From Pseudomonadota bacterium (lineage in GTDB: Bacteria > Pseudomonadota > Gammaproteobacteria > Burkholderiales > Burkholderiaceae_C): a stretch of DNA of 64,000 nt. The stretch is from contig JAEZWW010000069.1 in the NCBI GenBank assembly GCA_023442945.1, positions 13,712-77,711 on the forward strand, in the 5' to 3' direction. Of the stretch, positions 8,264 through 15,539 are shown in pieces; positions within the stretch are counted from its first letter, which is position 1; every line of letters begins with the position of its first letter. Under the pieces are notes generated by a model that saw only the letters and a list, made by a program, of their open reading frames with translations, was not told the DNA's origin and did not search any database. Made by a program: the position numbers and the translations under genes.

Positions 8264-8599
8264 TCACGGCTTGAACTTGTAATGGTCGCGGTTGAGCACC
8301 GCCGCAATCGCGAGCACGTCCTCAGGGAACAGGCCCAGGTTCATCTCGGTGTTGCAGCTTTCGACCATGCTGCGCAGCGCGCTGGGCGTGTTGATGCGGC
8401 CTTGGGGCCGGTAGATGGCGTTGCCGTCGTCCGCCCATTTCTGCGCGTGGCATTGGCTGCATTTGTTTTCGGCGATGAGCTTTTCGCCGAGCTTCAGGTC
8501 CGCGTCCTTGAAGAGGGCGGGCGTCTGCGCCTGCAGGCTGCCGCTGGCGCCCAGCGCCGCGAACGCGATCCAGTGTCGCCATGCAATGGCTGTTGGCAT
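8264..8599 (-). CDS. Small c-type cytochrome of the sox cluster
   Basis: Exported monohaem cytochrome c, 111 residues. Signal peptide ends near LQAQ (residue 25) and the haem motif CSQCH is at 47-51. Candidate distal ligands are Met residues in the C-terminal half (for example SMVESCNTEMNLG). An additional cysteine lies in that segment. It is not one of the canonical SoxA-D or X cytochromes. Its place between the SoxW-like thioredoxin and soxC suggests an electron carrier for SoxCD or SoxXA. Specific family not recognised. Confidence 0.85.
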   Translation of the reverse strand: MPTAIAWRHWIAFAALGASGSLQAQTPALFKDADLKLGEKLIAENKCSQCHAQKWADDGNAIYRPQGRINTPSALRSMVESCNTEMNLGLFPEDVLAIAAVLNRDHYKFKP

Positions 8600-8642
8600 G
8601 TCCTTGTCTCCTCTGTCTGCGTCTGGATGACGCTATTGTTCC

Positions 8643-8683
8643 AGTAGCTGCTTGCGCAGATTCCGGTAGGGCCAGCGCCCTAA
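8643..8683 (+). repeat. REP-A copy 3
   Basis: REP-A copy on the plus strand (TAGCTGCTTGCGCAG...GTAGGGCCAGCGCC), in the spacer between the small cytochrome and the thioredoxin gene. Confidence 0.8.
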
Positions 8684-8702
8684 AACACCTCAAATCAACC
8701 CA

Positions 8703-9215
8703 TCAACCGGCCAGCGCCTTGCGCGCCTGCTCCAGGCGCCGGTCCAGGTACGTGGCGTAGAAATCGTTTGACCCGCCGACCAGCCGGTCGGCCACTTCAC
8801 GCCCGCCAGGGCCCAGGAACAGCACCGTGGGCGCGACCTTCACGCCCCAGGCCTTGACCTGCGCATCGTGCACGATCGGCTGGCCTTGCGGGCCAACGGT
8901 GCGCTGCGTGCCGCGCATGTCGATCTGCACCACGGGCAGCGCCTGTTCGGCCTGCATTGGGCCCAGGTAGTTGTTGCGCACTTCTTCGCACCAGGGGCAG
9001 CGGTGCAGGCTGACCAGCACGACCAACGGCTGCCCGGCCTTCAGCGCCAAGCCCAGCTCATCCGGCAAAGACTTGGACAAGGGCAGCGTGCGTCCGGCCG
9101 CGCGCACCGGCGCCGGCAGGCCCGCGGCCGCCCCGGCGGCGACCAGTGCCGCGCCCAGCACGCGGCGGCGCGGCCAGGCGTGTCCGAGCGTGGGCGTGAC
9201 GGGCGGGCGGCTCAC
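8703..9215 (-). CDS. SoxW-like periplasmic thioredoxin-fold protein
   Basis: 170-residue thiol-disulfide protein with active site CPWC at 73-76 and a cis-Pro in the VAPTVLF segment. The Tat-like signal is PRRRVLGAALVAAG (residues 16-29). It begins with GTG and its start overlaps the stop of the preceding metallohydrolase gene as GTGA, so the two are translationally coupled. In sox clusters such proteins (SoxW) are thought to keep SoxY reduced through a CcdA/SoxV-type donor, which is not in this window. Role inferred from context. Confidence 0.85.
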   Translation of the reverse strand: MSRPPVTPTLGHAWPRRRVLGAALVAAGAAAGLPAPVRAAGRTLPLSKSLPDELGLALKAGQPLVVLVSLHRCPWCEEVRNNYLGPMQAEQALPVVQIDMRGTQRTVGPQGQPIVHDAQVKAWGVKVAPTVLFLGPGGREVADRLVGGSNDFYATYLDRRLEQARKALAG

Positions 9216-10198
9216 GGCGTTTCGTGCTCCATCAGCAAATAGGTGTTGTACGCGTTCATGCGGTTGGCTGGGCCAAACAGCGGCATGTGTTCGTACGCGC
9301 TCCAGTCGGTGGCTTTGTAGGCCTCGTCAAACGGCGTCATGTCGCGCGCGGCTTCGCCCATGGTCTTGCGCAGGTACACCAGGTAGTCGCGCGTCAGCTG
9401 CATGTCCTTGCGCGCCTCGGTCGACACGGGGCCGTGGCCGGGCACGACGACGGTGGCGTCGAAGCTCAGCAGCTTGCCCAGCGACTGGATCCAGTTGCCG
9501 CTGTCGGCCTGGCCGACGAAGGGGATGCGGTTGCGGAACACCAGGTCGCCCGCGTACAGCACCTTGCGGGTGGGGATGTAGATGGCCACGTCTTCCGGCG
9601 TGTGCGCCGGGCCGACGGGTTGCAGCACGAATTGGGTGTCGCCCACGGTGATTTCGCGCGGGCCGTCGATCCATTCGGTGGCGGCGACCAGGTGCGTCTG
9701 CTCGTTGATCCAGGGCTTCAGTTCGTCGCGCGAAGCCTGCAGGCGCAGGCGCGCGGTGTCGGAATACAAATACTCGCGCCCCGCCTGGTGCGCGATGATC
9801 TTCGCACCCGCTTTTTCAAACGCCTGCAGGCCGTACACGTGGTCGGCGTGGTAGTGCGTGACGATGACGTGCGAGACCTTTTTGGGCGTGATCTTGGCGA
9901 TCTCGGCCAGCAGGCGCTCGGCCAGCGCGGGCGAACCCAGCGCGTCGATGACAACGACGCTGTCGGACGTGACGACAAAGCCGGCGTTGGAGATGAAGTT
10001 CTGGTTGGCGGGCGAGCCCAGGGCGGACAGGCCTTCGACGTACCAGCAGCCCGGCGCCACCTCGTGCGGCTGCATGTCGACCGGCGCGGCCGGCGCGTCG
10101 GCCGCCTGACCGTAGCGCGACCAAGCCAGCGCCGCACCGCCAAAAGCCACGCAAGCGCATCGCTGCAAAAGTTGACGCCGATCAATTGCCGCCTGCAT
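9212..10198 (-). CDS. SoxH-like MBL-fold metallohydrolase
   Basis: Exported zinc metallo-hydrolase of the beta-lactamase fold, 328 residues. The ATG at 10198 is preferred because AGGGG lies 5 nt upstream. The upstream ATG at 10216 has no such site and falls in the AT-rich dyad. The signal is twin-arginine-like (DRRQLLQR). The metal motif HYHADH is at 115-120 and a later PGHGP motif supplies another ligand. Relatives occur as SoxH in sox loci and in quinoprotein-relay systems; the substrate is unknown. It is coupled to the thioredoxin gene by a 4-bp overlap. Confidence 0.85.
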   Translation of the reverse strand: MQAAIDRRQLLQRCACVAFGGAALAWSRYGQAADAPAAPVDMQPHEVAPGCWYVEGLSALGSPANQNFISNAGFVVTSDSVVVIDALGSPALAERLLAEIAKITPKKVSHVIVTHYHADHVYGLQAFEKAGAKIIAHQAGREYLYSDTARLRLQASRDELKPWINEQTHLVAATEWIDGPREITVGDTQFVLQPVGPAHTPEDVAIYIPTRKVLYAGDLVFRNRIPFVGQADSGNWIQSLGKLLSFDATVVVPGHGPVSTEARKDMQLTRDYLVYLRKTMGEAARDMTPFDEAYKATDWSAYEHMPLFGPANRMNAYNTYLLMEHETP

Positions 10199-10207
10199 CC
10201 GGGCCCC

Positions 10208-10240
10208 TATATTCATAAGCTGATACTTAATTGATTATCG
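10208..10240. promoter_or_regulatory. Candidate regulator site between soxH-like and yeeE-like genes
   Basis: AT-rich stretch with an interrupted ATAAG...TTATC symmetry in the 51-bp divergent promoter region. It shares TGATTAT with the soxC-upstream dyad. A divergent operator is plausible, but the match is weaker than between the other two sites. Confidence 0.35.
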
Positions 10241-10249
10241 GCAAAGGCC

Positions 10250-11353
10250 ATGAACCTGACAAGTTGGGCAGAGCAGTACGGCACCGCTGCGACGCTGGCG
10301 GTGGGTGGCGCCGTCATCGGCGCGCTGTTCGGCTTCTTCGCCCAGCGCTCGCGCTTTTGCCTGCGCGCGGCGGTGGTCGAGTTCTGGCGCGGCCAATTCG
10401 GCGAAAAGCTGTCGGTCTGGCTGCTGGCCTTTTCCACCGCCGTGGTGGTGGTGCAGGCGCTGATCCTGGCCGGCCTGCTGGACGTGTCGCAGGCGCGCCA
10501 ACTGGCCACGCGCGGCAGCCTGTCGGGCGCGGCCATCGGCGGCCTGCTGTTCGGCGCCGGCATGATCATGACGCGCGGCTGCGCCAGCCGCCTGCTGGTG
10601 CTGTCGGCCAACGGCAATTTGCGCGCCCTGCTCTCAGGCCTGGTGTTCGCGGTGACGGCGCAGGCGGCGCTGGCCGGTGCGCTGGCGCCGTTGCGCGCCG
10701 AAATCTCCAGCTGGTGGACGGTGGACGGCGGCGCGGCGCGCGACCTGCTGGCGCGTGTGGGCACCGACCACTGGGGTGGCCTGGTCTTCGGCCTGGGCTG
10801 GATGGCGGTGGCCATCGTGTTTTCGCTGCGCACCGGCAACCGCTTCTGGATGTGGGTGGGCGGCGTCGGCACGGGCCTGGCGGTGGCGCTGGCCTGGTGG
10901 TTCAGTTACGCCGTGTCGCAGGCCAGTTTCGACGTGGTGCAGGTGCAGGGCCTGACTTTCAGCCGCCCGTCGGCCGAATGGCTGATGCGCGTGCTGACCA
11001 CGCCGGGCACACCGTTCGGCTTTGACGCGGGCATGCTGCCGGGCGTGTTCATCGGCTCGGCCATCGGCGCGCTGGTGGGGCGCGAATTCAAGGTCGAAGG
11101 CTTCAAGGACGGCTACAGCATGGCGCGCTACATCGTCGGCGCCATGGCCATGGGCTTTGGCAGCATGCTGGCCGGCGGCTGCGCCGTGGGCGCGGGCATG
11201 ACCGGCGGCGCGATCTTTGCATTGACGGCCTGGGTCACGCTGCTGGGCATGTGGGCCGGCGCCGGCCTGATGGACCGCCTGCTGGCCGAGCCGGTGCAGA
11301 CACTGCAGCCGCCAACCCAGCGCGCGCCGGTGGTGGTGCCGGTGGCGCCCTGA
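10250..11353 (+). CDS. YeeE/YedE (TsuA-type) sulfur-compound transporter
   Basis: Inner-membrane protein of 367 residues with about nine hydrophobic segments. The family includes TsuA, which imports thiosulfate through a pore lined with conserved cysteines. The equivalents here are Cys37 (RSRFCLRAA), Cys111 (MTRGCASR) and Cys311 (LAGGCAVGAG). The two half-repeats carry the paired GAGMxxxRGCAS and GGCAVGAGMTGG loops. It is transcribed away from the SoxH-like gene across a short shared promoter region, linking it to the sox regulon. Importing a sulfur oxyanion or persulfide alongside a periplasmic Sox system is notable. Substrate inferred. Confidence 0.9.
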   Translation: MNLTSWAEQYGTAATLAVGGAVIGALFGFFAQRSRFCLRAAVVEFWRGQFGEKLSVWLLAFSTAVVVVQALILAGLLDVSQARQLATRGSLSGAAIGGLLFGAGMIMTRGCASRLLVLSANGNLRALLSGLVFAVTAQAALAGALAPLRAEISSWWTVDGGAARDLLARVGTDHWGGLVFGLGWMAVAIVFSLRTGNRFWMWVGGVGTGLAVALAWWFSYAVSQASFDVVQVQGLTFSRPSAEWLMRVLTTPGTPFGFDAGMLPGVFIGSAIGALVGREFKVEGFKDGYSMARYIVGAMAMGFGSMLAGGCAVGAGMTGGAIFALTAWVTLLGMWAGAGLMDRLLAEPVQTLQPPTQRAPVVVPVAP

Positions 11354-11394
11354 CGCATTGCGGTGCGTGGGCATCTGAGCGTCATTTATGAAGA

Positions 11395-11449
11395 AAATCG
11401 GCCTCTGGCCCCAGTACCACCTGCGCAGGCAGCTACTGAATAAATAGCG
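11395..11449 (-). repeat. REP-A copy 4
   Basis: Well-conserved REP-A copy on the minus strand (plus-strand text AATCGGCCTCTGGCCCCAGT...CAGCTACTG), about 40 bp beyond the yeeE-like gene in the convergent spacer with fccB. The rest of the 11354-11648 spacer holds only the fccB terminator. Confidence 0.88.
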
Positions 11450-11561
11450 CCAACCGATCACTTTCGCGTCCCCGCCGCGCCGCCGACGGCCAGCGTGGCT
11501 CATGACCAGCGCGCTCATCACGTGGCACGGCCCAACGCACCGCGCCTTGGCGCCGTCAGCC

Positions 11562-11585
11562 AAAAAGACGGGCCACGAAGGCCCG
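11562..11585 (-). terminator. Rho-independent terminator of fccAB
   Basis: On the minus strand a 6-bp GC stem (CGGGCC/GGCCCG, TTCGT loop) is followed by TCTTTTT, 63 bp beyond the fccB stop. Confidence 0.75.
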
Positions 11586-11648
11586 CAAATCGCTCATCGG
11601 TCGCGCAGCCGCCGCCCCGCGCGGGCGTGGCCGCAGCGCGGTTCAGCT

Positions 11649-12935
11649 TCAGGCCAAGGTGTCGGCCCAGATGTTGTGCGCCCAGGCCATGGCGTAGTGG
11701 CCTTCCAGCTCGCTCGCGGCGGCCGACACGCCGCCCGAGCCGGGCACCGTGAGCATGGTCTTTTGCGCCGCGTCATAGCGGTGCACGCTGGCCACGTGGA
11801 CGACGTCGGTGTCGCTGACGAAGCTGTAGCAGGTGTTGTTGTAGATCGGCAGCGCGCCCGGCTCGCGCCCCGACAGCAGCGCCACGATGGCGGCCGCGGC
11901 GATCTTGCCGTGCTGGTTGGCCATGTGGCCGGACTTGGGCATCAGCGGCGCGACCTGCAGCGCGTCGCCCAGCACGTGGACGTTCTTGGCGGCCTTGGAT
12001 TCCATGGTCAGCCAGTCGACTTCGCACCAGCGCTTGTTGGCGGTGGTCAGGCCGGCGTTGTGGGCGGCGTCACCCGCGCGCTGGGGTGGCACCACGTTCA
12101 GCACCTGCGCCTTGACGTCGTCGTTGAACTCGAACTTGAGTGTGCCGCTGGCCACATCGACATCGGTCAGGTTGTGCTTGGGCCGGTATTCGATGATGCC
12201 CTTGTAGCGGTCGGCCCAGGCTTTCTTGAACAGCGGGCCTTTGGACGTGACGTCGTCGTTGGCGTCCAGGATCAGCACTTTGGACTTGGGCTTGGCCTTG
12301 CTGAAATAGTGGGCCACCTGGCAGGCGCGCTCGTACGGGCCGGGTGGGCAGCGGTAAGGCGCCATGGGGACGGTGAGCGCGTACACGCCGCCGTCGGGCA
12401 TGGCTTCGAGCTGCTTGCGCAGCGCCACGGTTTGCGGGCCGGCCTTCCAGGCGTGCAGCACTTTGTCCTGCGCGCCAGCCGCTTTCATGCCGGGCAGCGC
12501 GTCCCACATGAATTCAATGCCGGGGGACACCACCAGCCGGTCGTACGGCAGCGTGCTGCCGCCGGCCAGCTTGACTTGGCGCTTGTCCACGTCGATGCCG
12601 ACGGCCTTGTCCTTGGCGATCTTCACGCCGTGGCGCTTGGTCAGGTTGTCGTAGGGCGTGGTGATGTCTGCCATCTGCTTGCTGCCGCCGATCACCAGGT
12701 TGGAGATGGGGCAGGAGATGAAGCTGTCATTGGGCTCGACCAGCGTGACGTCGATGCCGCCGTCCGACCACATGCGCAGGTACTTGGCCGCGGTGGCGCC
12801 GCCGTAGCCGCCGCCAATGACGACGACCTTGCCGCGCGCAGCGCTGCCGCCGCCGCTACCCGAAGTGGCGCAACCGGCCATGAGGCCGAGCACCGAAGCG
12901 GCCGAGCCGGCCTGGATGAATTGACGACGATCCAT
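11649..12935 (-). CDS. fccB: Flavocytochrome c sulfide dehydrogenase flavoprotein FccB (SoxF)
   Basis: FAD subunit that oxidises sulfide to sulfur or polysulfide and passes electrons to the cytochrome FccA. 428 residues from ATG 12935, with GAGGG 8 nt upstream. The same frame is open further up, but only as a shadow of fccA. Tat-like start DRRQFIQAGSAAS, then a possible lipobox LMAGC (Cys22). FAD-binding GGGYGG at 41-46. Redox cysteines are Cys75 in ISCPISN and one in the NTCYSF segment near the C-terminus. A C-terminal FCSD domain follows. The gene is 11 bp downstream of fccA. Confidence 0.93.
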   Translation of the reverse strand: MDRRQFIQAGSAASVLGLMAGCATSGSGGGSAARGKVVVIGGGYGGATAAKYLRMWSDGGIDVTLVEPNDSFISCPISNLVIGGSKQMADITTPYDNLTKRHGVKIAKDKAVGIDVDKRQVKLAGGSTLPYDRLVVSPGIEFMWDALPGMKAAGAQDKVLHAWKAGPQTVALRKQLEAMPDGGVYALTVPMAPYRCPPGPYERACQVAHYFSKAKPKSKVLILDANDDVTSKGPLFKKAWADRYKGIIEYRPKHNLTDVDVASGTLKFEFNDDVKAQVLNVVPPQRAGDAAHNAGLTTANKRWCEVDWLTMESKAAKNVHVLGDALQVAPLMPKSGHMANQHGKIAAAAIVALLSGREPGALPIYNNTCYSFVSDTDVVHVASVHRYDAAQKTMLTVPGSGGVSAAASELEGHYAMAWAHNIWADTLA

Positions 12936-12946
12936 GGTGCGCGCCC

Positions 12947-13255
12947 TCACTTCTTCTGGGCCGCGAACCAGGTCGCAATGGCCGCCAGTTGTTCGTCGGA
13001 GTAGCCCTTGCTGAGTTGGTGCATGATGGTCGCGGGCCGCGCGCCGCTCTTGAAATCCATCAGCTTCTTGAGCATCTCGTCCTTGTTGGTGCCAGCCAGT
13101 GCGACGTTGCCGGCCGCAGCCTGGCCGTTGGTGCCGTGGCAGCTCGCGCAGGCGGCGGCCCAACTGCGGACCTGAAGCGGATCCACCTGGGCTTGCGCCA
13201 GGCCGGACGCGCACAGCGCGGCGGCGGCAAGGCCCATGGACAAAGGCAATTTCAT
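12947..13255 (-). CDS. fccA: Monohaem cytochrome c subunit FccA (SoxE)
   Basis: Periplasmic cytochrome partner of FccB, 102 residues. A longer ORF to 13312 exists, but GGAGGA precedes the ATG at 13255, which gives a proper signal peptide ending near LAQAQ (residue 22). Haem motif CASCH is at 36-40; the distal Met is probably in ATIMHQLSKGYSDEQ. The short single-haem form differs from dihaem FccA of Chromatium. It has AT-rich upstream DNA resembling that of soxC. Confidence 0.9.
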   Translation of the reverse strand: MKLPLSMGLAAAALCASGLAQAQVDPLQVRSWAAACASCHGTNGQAAAGNVALAGTNKDEMLKKLMDFKSGARPATIMHQLSKGYSDEQLAAIATWFAAQKK

Positions 13256-13312
13256 GGCAGCGGCTCCTCCAGTTGGCGATTCACGCGGGTGCGGCGCAAC
13301 AGATGCGTCCAC

Positions 13313-13335
13313 GCTTATATGCGAATCGATGATAG
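13313..13335. promoter_or_regulatory. Candidate SoxR/BigR-type operator upstream of fccA
   Basis: Contains TTATATGCGAATCGATGATA, matching the soxC-upstream site TTATATGCGCAAATGATTATA with one gap. It stands 58 bp before the fccA start and beside the ArsR gene. Inferred operator. Confidence 0.5.
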
Positions 13336-13432
13336 GGGGGCCAAGGATAGCCGCTGCTCAGGACTTACCCGATCTCTGGAAGGCGCTGAACGCGAATCTG
13401 CCGCCTGCAGGCTGCAGCGACGCGCACGCGCG

Positions 13433-13771
13433 TCAGCACTCGTAGCTGACGTCGTCCTGCGCGAGCTGCGCACACACCGCCTTGCACAGCGTGAGCACGC
13501 GGTCGTCCGTGATGCGGTAGTAGATCTGCACGCCGTCGCGGCGGCGGCCCAGCACGCCCGCCTTGTACAGCGTGTGCAGGTGCTGGCTCATGTTGGGCTG
13601 GGTGGTTTCGATCTGCGCCAGCAGCGCGCCGACGTTTTTTTCGCCCGGGCACAGGGCGCTGATGATCTTCAGCCGGGTCGGTGCCGACAACACACGGAAA
13701 AGCTCCGCCGCGCGCTCGAAAACTTCGTCGGTGCGGGTTTCTTCGTCATCAAAAATGGCGTTATTGACCAT
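13433..13771 (-). CDS. ArsR-family regulator, SoxR/BigR/SqrR-like
   Basis: Winged-helix repressor of 112 residues, start chosen at MVNNAIFDDEE (13771). The helix-turn-helix lies around residues 46-80 (VGALLAQIETTQPNMSQHL). Cysteines at 41 (ALCPGE) and at 96/100 (LCKAVC) are in the places where BigR/SqrR-type persulfide sensors carry their redox pair. There is one more at the C-terminus (Cys112). It has no CxC metal-site motif of the arsenite sensors. It is next to fccAB, and related dyads precede soxC and fccA, so it is the obvious candidate regulator of the sulfur island. Confidence 0.85.
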   Translation of the reverse strand: MVNNAIFDDEETRTDEVFERAAELFRVLSAPTRLKIISALCPGEKNVGALLAQIETTQPNMSQHLHTLYKAGVLGRRRDGVQIYYRITDDRVLTLCKAVCAQLAQDDVSYEC

Positions 13772-13802
13772 GTTCGGGCACTCGCGCAAGGGCGCACTGC
13801 CA

Positions 13803-15539
13803 CTATACCCGCGCTGCGTCGCTTGGGCGTGTGTCCGAACGCAATGTCCGGCTCAACAAGATCACCGGCACCAGCCCCACCAGCACCAGCGCCAGCGACG
13901 GCAGCGCGGCCTCACCCAGGCGTTCGTCGCGCGCCAGCTGGTTGGCGACCACCGCCAGCGTGTCGGTGTTGAAGGGCCGCAGCACGATGGTTGCAGGCAG
14001 TTCCTTCATCACGTCCACAAACACCAGGAGCGCCGCGGCCATGCTGGCGCGGCGCAGCAGCGGCCAGTGCACGCGCCCGGCCAGCGCCAGGCCGCCCGCG
14101 CCCAGCATGCGGGCCGATTCGTCCAGGCTGCGCGGCACGCGCGCGTACCCGCTTTGCATGGACTGCAGCGCCACCGCCACAAACCGCACCAGGTACGCCC
14201 AAACCAGCCCGGTGATGGTCACCGTGATCCAGCCGCCCACGCCGCTTTGCGGCCAGCGCGCCTGCACCCAGCCGACCGGCAACAGCATGCCGACCACGAT
14301 CACCGCGCCCGGCACCGCGTACCCCAAGGACACCAGCTGCGCCGCCCCACGCCGCAGCGCATTGGGCGAGCGCCGCACGCTGTAGGCGATGAACCAGGCC
14401 GCGCCCACCGCCAGCACGGCCGTGATGGCGCCCAGGCGCACGCTGTTCCAGGCCCAGACCAGGAATTTGTCCCAGGGCAGCACCGACCAGTCGGCCGCCA
14501 GCGGCCGCAGCATGAACAGCACCGGCAGCACAAAGCCCATCAGCACCGGCAGCAGGCACAGCACCCATGCCAGCACGCGCCGGCCGCCCTGCAGCACGAT
14601 GGGCCGCGCGTCGCTGGAATTGGCTCGCGCGGTGGCGTTGCCGACAAAACGCAGGCGGCGCTGCGCGCGCTGCTCCAGCCACAACAGCACCACCACCAGC
14701 GCCAGCAGCAGCGTGGCCAGCTGCGCCGCCGCCACGCGGTCGTCCATCGACAACCAGGCCTTGTAGATGCCCGCAGTGAAGGTCTGAATGCCAAAGTACG
14801 CCGACACGCCGTAGTCCGCCAGCACCTCCATCAGCGCCAGCGCCGTGCCCGCCGCCACCGCGGGGCGCGCCATCGGCAGTGCGATCTCGCGCACGCGCCG
14901 CGGCAACGAGGCACCCAAGAGGCGCGCCGCCTCCATCAGCTGCGGTGCGCGCTCGGCCAGCGCCGTGCGCGACAGCAGGTAGACATAGGGGTACATCGAA
15001 AACGCGAACACCCAGGCCGCGCCCCACACGCTGCGCACCTCGGGCAGCAAACGCCCTTCCAGCCCAAACGTGGCGCGCAGCCCCACCTGCAGCGGGCCGG
15101 AAAACTGCAGGAAGTCGGTGTACGCGTAGGCCGTCACATAGGCCGGCATGGCCAGCGGGAGCAGCAGCAGCCATTCAAACGTGCGCCGGCCGGGGAAGTC
15201 GAACACCGTCACCAGCAGCGCGGCCGGCACGCCCAGGGCGACCACGCCCACGCCGACCATCAGCGCCAGCTGTACCGTCACCCACAGGTATTCGGGCAGC
15301 ACCGTGGCCGCCATCTCGCGCAGGATCTGGGCCGACGCGGCGTTCCACTGCAGCCAGGACGCACCCACGGCCAGCACCGGCAACACCAGTACGAAGGCCA
15401 GCAAGACCAGCAGGAAAGAAGGCAGCGCGCGCAAGATGGGGGATTTGGGCAAACAGGTAAGCAGCGCAGCGCGCCTGGGCCGGCGCCGTTCGGCCGCCAG
15501 CCCAAATGAGAATTGTACGCATCTACAATCGCCCACCAT
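13803..15539 (-). CDS. Fe(III)-type ABC transporter permease (FbpB/SfuB-like)
   Basis: Inner-membrane permease of up to 578 residues with two fused BPD_transp_1 domains, about twelve hydrophobic segments in all. The two EAA loops are EAARLLGASLPRRVREIALP (first half) and ESARMLGAGGLALAG (second half), which contact the ATPase. The start is uncertain. The ATG at 15539 overlaps the ATG of the divergent ATPase gene and would place the Fur-box-like sequence inside the coding region. A TTG at 15452 just before PKSPILRALPSFLL is a better-looking N-terminus. No periplasmic iron-binding protein is encoded here. Confidence 0.85.
   Translation of the reverse strand: MVGDCRCVQFSFGLAAERRRPRRAALLTCLPKSPILRALPSFLLVLLAFVLVLPVLAVGASWLQWNAASAQILREMAATVLPEYLWVTVQLALMVGVGVVALGVPAALLVTVFDFPGRRTFEWLLLLPLAMPAYVTAYAYTDFLQFSGPLQVGLRATFGLEGRLLPEVRSVWGAAWVFAFSMYPYVYLLSRTALAERAPQLMEAARLLGASLPRRVREIALPMARPAVAAGTALALMEVLADYGVSAYFGIQTFTAGIYKAWLSMDDRVAAAQLATLLLALVVVLLWLEQRAQRRLRFVGNATARANSSDARPIVLQGGRRVLAWVLCLLPVLMGFVLPVLFMLRPLAADWSVLPWDKFLVWAWNSVRLGAITAVLAVGAAWFIAYSVRRSPNALRRGAAQLVSLGYAVPGAVIVVGMLLPVGWVQARWPQSGVGGWITVTITGLVWAYLVRFVAVALQSMQSGYARVPRSLDESARMLGAGGLALAGRVHWPLLRRASMAAALLVFVDVMKELPATIVLRPFNTDTLAVVANQLARDERLGEAALPSLALVLVGLVPVILLSRTLRSDTRPSDAARV
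15504..15522. promoter_or_regulatory. Fur-box-like sequence
   Basis: AAATGAGAATTGTACGCAT: the left half AATGAGAAT is a perfect half-site and the right half matches about 5 of 9 positions. It lies in the divergent region between the ABC permease and its ATPase, as expected for iron uptake genes. Confidence 0.5.

Noticed and set aside
11649..13214. FccB as a 521-residue protein starting at 13214
   Set aside because: The first 93 residues are fccA read in another frame; a ribosome binding site and Tat signal mark the ATG at 12935.
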